A stretch of DNA of 64,000 nucleotides from Apostichopus japonicus (lineage: Eukaryota; Echinodermata; Holothuroidea; Aspidochirotida; Stichopodidae), in NCBI RefSeq assembly GCF_037975245.1, contig NC_092582.1, positions 25,584,077-25,648,076 of the forward strand. The letters run 5' to 3'. The first letter of the stretch is position 1. The number at the start of each line of letters is the position of its first letter. The translations under genes were made by a program, and so were the position numbers. Under the pieces are notes generated by a model that worked only from the letters and a program-made list of their open reading frames with translations, was not told the DNA's origin and did no database searches. Positions 60,279 to 64,000 of the stretch are shown in pieces.

Positions 60279-60875
60279 CTATAGAAACATTACCAACACT
60301 CATGTTGTTCTATTGACTATAGAAACATTACCAGCACTCATGTTGTTCTATTGACTATAGAAACATTACCAACACTCATGTTGTTCTATTGACTATAGAA
60401 ACATTACCAACACTCATGTTGTTTTATTGACTATAGAAACATTACCAACACTCATGTTGTTCTATTGACTATAGAAACATTACCAACACTCATGTTGTTC
60501 TATTGATTATAGAAACATTACCAACACTCATGTTGTTCTATTGACTATAGAAACATTACCAGCACTCATGTTGTTCTATTGACTATAGAAACATTACCAA
60601 CACTCATGTTGTTCTATTGACTATAGAAACATTACCAACACTCATGTTGTTCTATTGACTATAGAAACATTACCAACACTCATGTTGTTCTATTGACTAT
60701 AGAAACATTACCAACACTCATGTTGTTTTATTGACTATAGAAACATTACCAACACTCATGTTGTTCTATTGACTATAGAAACATTACCAACACTCATGTT
60801 GTTCTATTGACTATAGAAACATTACCAACACTCATGTTGTTCTATTGACTATAGAAACATTACCAACACTCATGT
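60279..60875. repeat. 38-bp tandem repeat, ~16 copies
   Basis: Unit 'ctatagaaacattaccaaca ctcatgttgttctattga', almost invariant apart from a few single-base variants (agcact, gtttta, gatta). Extreme homogeneity indicates very recent amplification. Confidence 0.97.
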
Positions 60876-60879
60876 TGTT

Positions 60880-62320
60880 CTTATTTACTGGACTAAAACA
60901 TGTCAAGACTAAAGTCATCCTTTGATATCAACATACACTAAATCTACTTATTATTATATCCTTACAACTAATTAACCAACTAATTAACCAAACTTAAAAT
61001 GAATTAAAACATGAATTGTTACAAGTCTTAAATATGTTTCCTTGGATAATTTCACAGGATAAATATAATAAGGATAACTATGAATAAAACATTTTATACA
61101 AAACACAGTTAAATTAACTAGTTAGATGAATTCGACCATGATTAATAGCTGTTACACATTGCATATTACCAAATCCTTTAAAGACCTCATTTCAACTAAA
61201 ACATTTTTCAACGACAAAAAAATTCCCCTTTTCCCAATTTCTTCTGTAAACTAAGTCCAGAAAATTTATTAGCACCAAAATAAATTTAACAAAGATTTAA
61301 GTTAGATTAAGCAAAAGATGCAAGTTTTGGAAAAATAAATGGATTAATAAAGTTCAATCGAATGATCCAAAATACTTTGATACACACACCGTGTCGTCAA
61401 GATTGCAATATGTTTTTAATTTCACTTGTGATTAAAACAAAAATTGAATTTTGAAGTTCCTGCAATCCCAGGAAGTTTCTTGAATACAAGATGCTTACAC
61501 AGGTGTAATACCATTTGTACTTAACCTCAGAACCATAAGAGCAGACGAGAATAGATGAATGGAATTGTATAGGACAGCTTCCTTATGAATATTATTATCA
61601 TATTGATTAGTGTTGTTGCAATATAACCATATAGTGATAAATATATCCAGATGGGACATTGCTTGCAATATCCTTTGGAAAAGATTTGCCTGAGCAAAAC
61701 ACCACCCAATTTGAAGATTAAAAACGCAACAGAGTTTACTGGCAGCTAGTCAGTTCATTTTACAATCAAGCCTAACATCATATGATTATTCTACCAAAGG
61801 AACTCAGTATCAATCAATAAAACCAGAGATAACTTACAGCAAGAAAGTGCTATCGTTAAGTTACTGCCATATTATCTGCATTGGGTAAATGAAATATTCA
61901 ATCCATTTGTTATGGATAATCCCATATCACAACAACACTATCATATATATAAATCGCAAAAGTATACAAATCTTATAACAGAAAAGATTGTTTGAACTCA
62001 ATATTTTCAGTGAGTATTACAGAATAGTTTTAAATTACAGATAGAAACCTCAAAGGTTTGTAGAAGACTCCAGAGAGAAATTAACTTAAATTTGTGGGAC
62101 ACAAAACCTTTTGTATTGGAATTAATTAATAAGGATTATTCCAATGGTTGTTCCCAAACAGAGATTTTAATTAGAATGATGGTCTCCATTTATGTTAGAA
62201 TATTACATAACAAATATATACATCCCAACAGAAAAGTTGACCTTTGACACGTCCAGTATTTAGTGGATGGAACCTATAGATTGAATCAATGGAACTAATC
62301 ACAAAGTTTATTTTGAGATG
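60880..62320. other. No supported gene
   Basis: AT-rich sequence downstream of the last gene. The 60-codon minus frame at 61527-61709 has no support. Part of this could be 3' untranslated region or distal intergenic DNA. Confidence 0.4.
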
Positions 62321-62324
62321 GAGT

Positions 62325-62374
62325 ATGTATGTATGTACGCGTGTATGTACGTGTGTATGTATGTATGTATGTAG
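62325..62374. repeat. (GTAT)n microsatellite
   Basis: About 50 bp of GTAT interrupted by GTAC/GCGT variants, probably within or beyond the 3' UTR of the minus-strand gene at 62949-63955. Confidence 0.9.
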
Positions 62375-62948
62375 CTCAGGTCGACAAAAATAAGGGTATG
62401 GAATATAAAAATGTTGGTTATGTTTAAAGAAAAGGTTATATTAATTATCTCCAAAACTGTTGTCTTTTAAACGAACACAAATTACACTCTTTATAATTTA
62501 TTACTTTGTACTTTAATAAATAATATTAAAAAAGCGACTTTGCTGCCCTTTAACTCAACTCATTTAGGTTGATTATTTACATAACTTCATTGTGCCTGTG
62601 ATGTAAAATTTCATTAAAAGTATATCCTATACCTTTCTATGTTCAAGTCTTACAACTCACTCTTTTAAACAATACTCAATACTTATTTTTTTCTTGTAAA
62701 ATAATAATAATCATAGCTACATAATAAATTAATTTCACTGAGTAACTGTATTCCCCATCTTCAAATGACAACCATGAAAGTTTCTTCACAGATTCAACTT
62801 ATTTGATAATATCAGCACTTGTCAAGGACAGCATATACATATATAACTCTATTCTTTCCGTTATCCATCATGATTTTTAATAAACTAGAACCATCCATTT
62901 AACACCATAATGGATTCCTTTAATTCATCCTAATCATCTTAATCAAAG

Positions 62949-63955
62949 TTAAAGCTCCTGTTTTTTATTCTCTACTGTTTTGTCAGTCCTCCTGTTCTCC
63001 TGGGAAGCTATATTCTCTTTATGTTGTCTGTTCAATTCTTCTCTGATCTCATCCCTCCGTTTCTGTAAAAGTTCGACTCTGCTGAGGGGTGCGGGGTCGC
63101 CCCCCGCCTCTCCCCTGGATGAAAGACCTACTGTATGCCTAGTTGTATCTGTTCTATCTTCTATACTTGACTGACTGCCAGTGTGTTCATCACCTTTGAT
63201 TGCACTGTTGGGAACTCTGTCCACCTCGTTGACCGCTCCGCTATAATCTGGAATGGATGCGTCTTGGTTTGGATTCAGTTTTTGAAATGCATTTTGTATA
63301 CTTTCTAGTTTCATAAATTCCTCTTGTATTTGTAATAAGACTAAATCCATGTCCTCGGGGGCTACTATACCCCCCACTGAGGTGCTCTCTAAGCCCCCAT
63401 CCTTGGACCTCTGCTGGTCCTGCTGGTAAGTTCTCCCCTTATCCGAGGCCATATATTTGAAGAGTATTTTCTCCATCCTTAATTGCAGTTCCTGTGGACT
63501 GACCTTGGAATAGATCTCTCTCCCTTCTTCCAGTTTATTTTGGTGGTTGTTAACTAAATATAAATTGGCCTCCAGTCCTGCATACTGCAGTAAGTCTTGC
63601 ACATTGTCAACGTTCACCAAGACTTTGTCGGGTTTACTAGTCTGTTTGCTGCCCTCTTTTATCACTGCAGGGCCCTCATCTTGCAATGCATCTGCAGTGA
63701 TGCTGCCCTCACTGAGTTTTATTTCAGCCAGTTCCACCTCATCAGGCATCATACCTCCCTGAGATGTGCTGTCTGTAGGTTGACGAGGTAGAGTGGTCTG
63801 TAACTCCTTACTCTGAGGTCCTCCAGAGGGGATAGCTGCACCTCCGTCATCTTGTTGGTAATATCTGGCATCTGGTGTGCCCACATTAGCCCTCACTGGT
63901 GCAATTCCCAGACGCTCGTCCATTTGCAGCTGTATGTCGAGGATGTTTATCTCAT
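62949..63955 (-). CDS. C-terminal exon of an unrecognised coiled-coil protein
   Basis: A strong acceptor (CGTCAACCCTTACAG) ends at 63956 and opens a 335-codon exon in phase 1: EINILDIQLQMDERLGIAPV and onward to the stop at 62949. The in-frame Met at 63923 is internal, not the start. The sequence is hydrophilic, with a first segment rich in Gly/Pro/Gln and a helical middle (VDNVQDLLQYAGLEANLYLV ... QELQLRMEKILFKYMASDKG). A second helical stretch is EDMDLVLLQIQEEFMKLESI. The C-terminus is strongly charged and coiled-coil-like (SRVELLQKRRDEIREELNRQ). There are no membrane segments and no catalytic motif. Codon use and the absence of low-complexity DNA support a real gene. I do not recognise the family; a cytoskeletal or ciliary protein or the tail of a channel are guesses. 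The rest of the gene lies beyond the right edge. Confidence 0.78.
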
Positions 63956-64000
63956 CTGTAAGGGTTGACGTTTAAAAAAAATGATATATTTGGAGCGTTA

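Noticed and set aside
60279-60875. CRISPR-like array (38-bp period)
   Set aside because: No spacers; units are contiguous and nearly identical.

Overview
This window is eukaryotic genomic DNA, AT-rich and gene-poor, with split genes, long simple-sequence arrays and many transposon relics. I see no bacterial operons, rRNA, tRNA or CRISPR. A marine invertebrate deuterostome is the best guess. The style of the NACHT-domain immune receptor at the left end resembles the expanded NLR families of echinoderms, sea cucumbers in particular. That species-level call is inference.

Genes, left to right. On the minus strand at 10-5488 is a four-exon fragment of an NLR: a 20-residue leader exon, a death-fold exon, a large NACHT exon and a probable downstream exon. 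The splice phases agree at all three junctions. A decayed second copy of the death-fold exon lies in intron 1. On the plus strand at 40968-41087 is a 40-codon first exon whose N-terminus carries an eh1-like repressor motif, as in many homeobox proteins. On the minus strand at 48889-49404 is an uninterrupted reading frame for a small secreted protein. It resembles the RNase A superfamily, with candidate His/Lys/His catalytic residues; this is the most surprising item in the window. A THAP zinc-finger reading frame is at 53293-53679 (minus). The C-terminal exon of an unrecognised coiled-coil protein is at 62949-63955 (minus).

Mobile DNA fills much of the rest. A full-length but frameshifted DIRS-type tyrosine-recombinase retrotransposon (8099-13753) has 47-bp inverted ends, and the end of a diverged relative lies at 17990-19195. 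A 5'-truncated Penelope-like element (25859-27660) has RT plus GIY-YIG and a hammerhead-like motif. A solo LTR (34598-35807) has a 4-bp target duplication and an internal PTAP-coding minisatellite. Two copies of a ~1.95-kb GC-ended non-autonomous DNA transposon are at 41562-43526 and 45874-47809. A 2.08-kb hAT-like element (53724-55806) has a perfect 8-bp target duplication and carries a truncated LINE.

Tandem repeats are abundant: a 405-bp TA tract, a 1-kb CAGACA-type array, a 1.5-kb satellite, and clean 74-bp, 57-bp and 38-bp arrays in the last 14 kb. A ~1.2-kb block near 14 kb is repeated near 22.5 kb. The stretches between these features show no coding signal that I can support.
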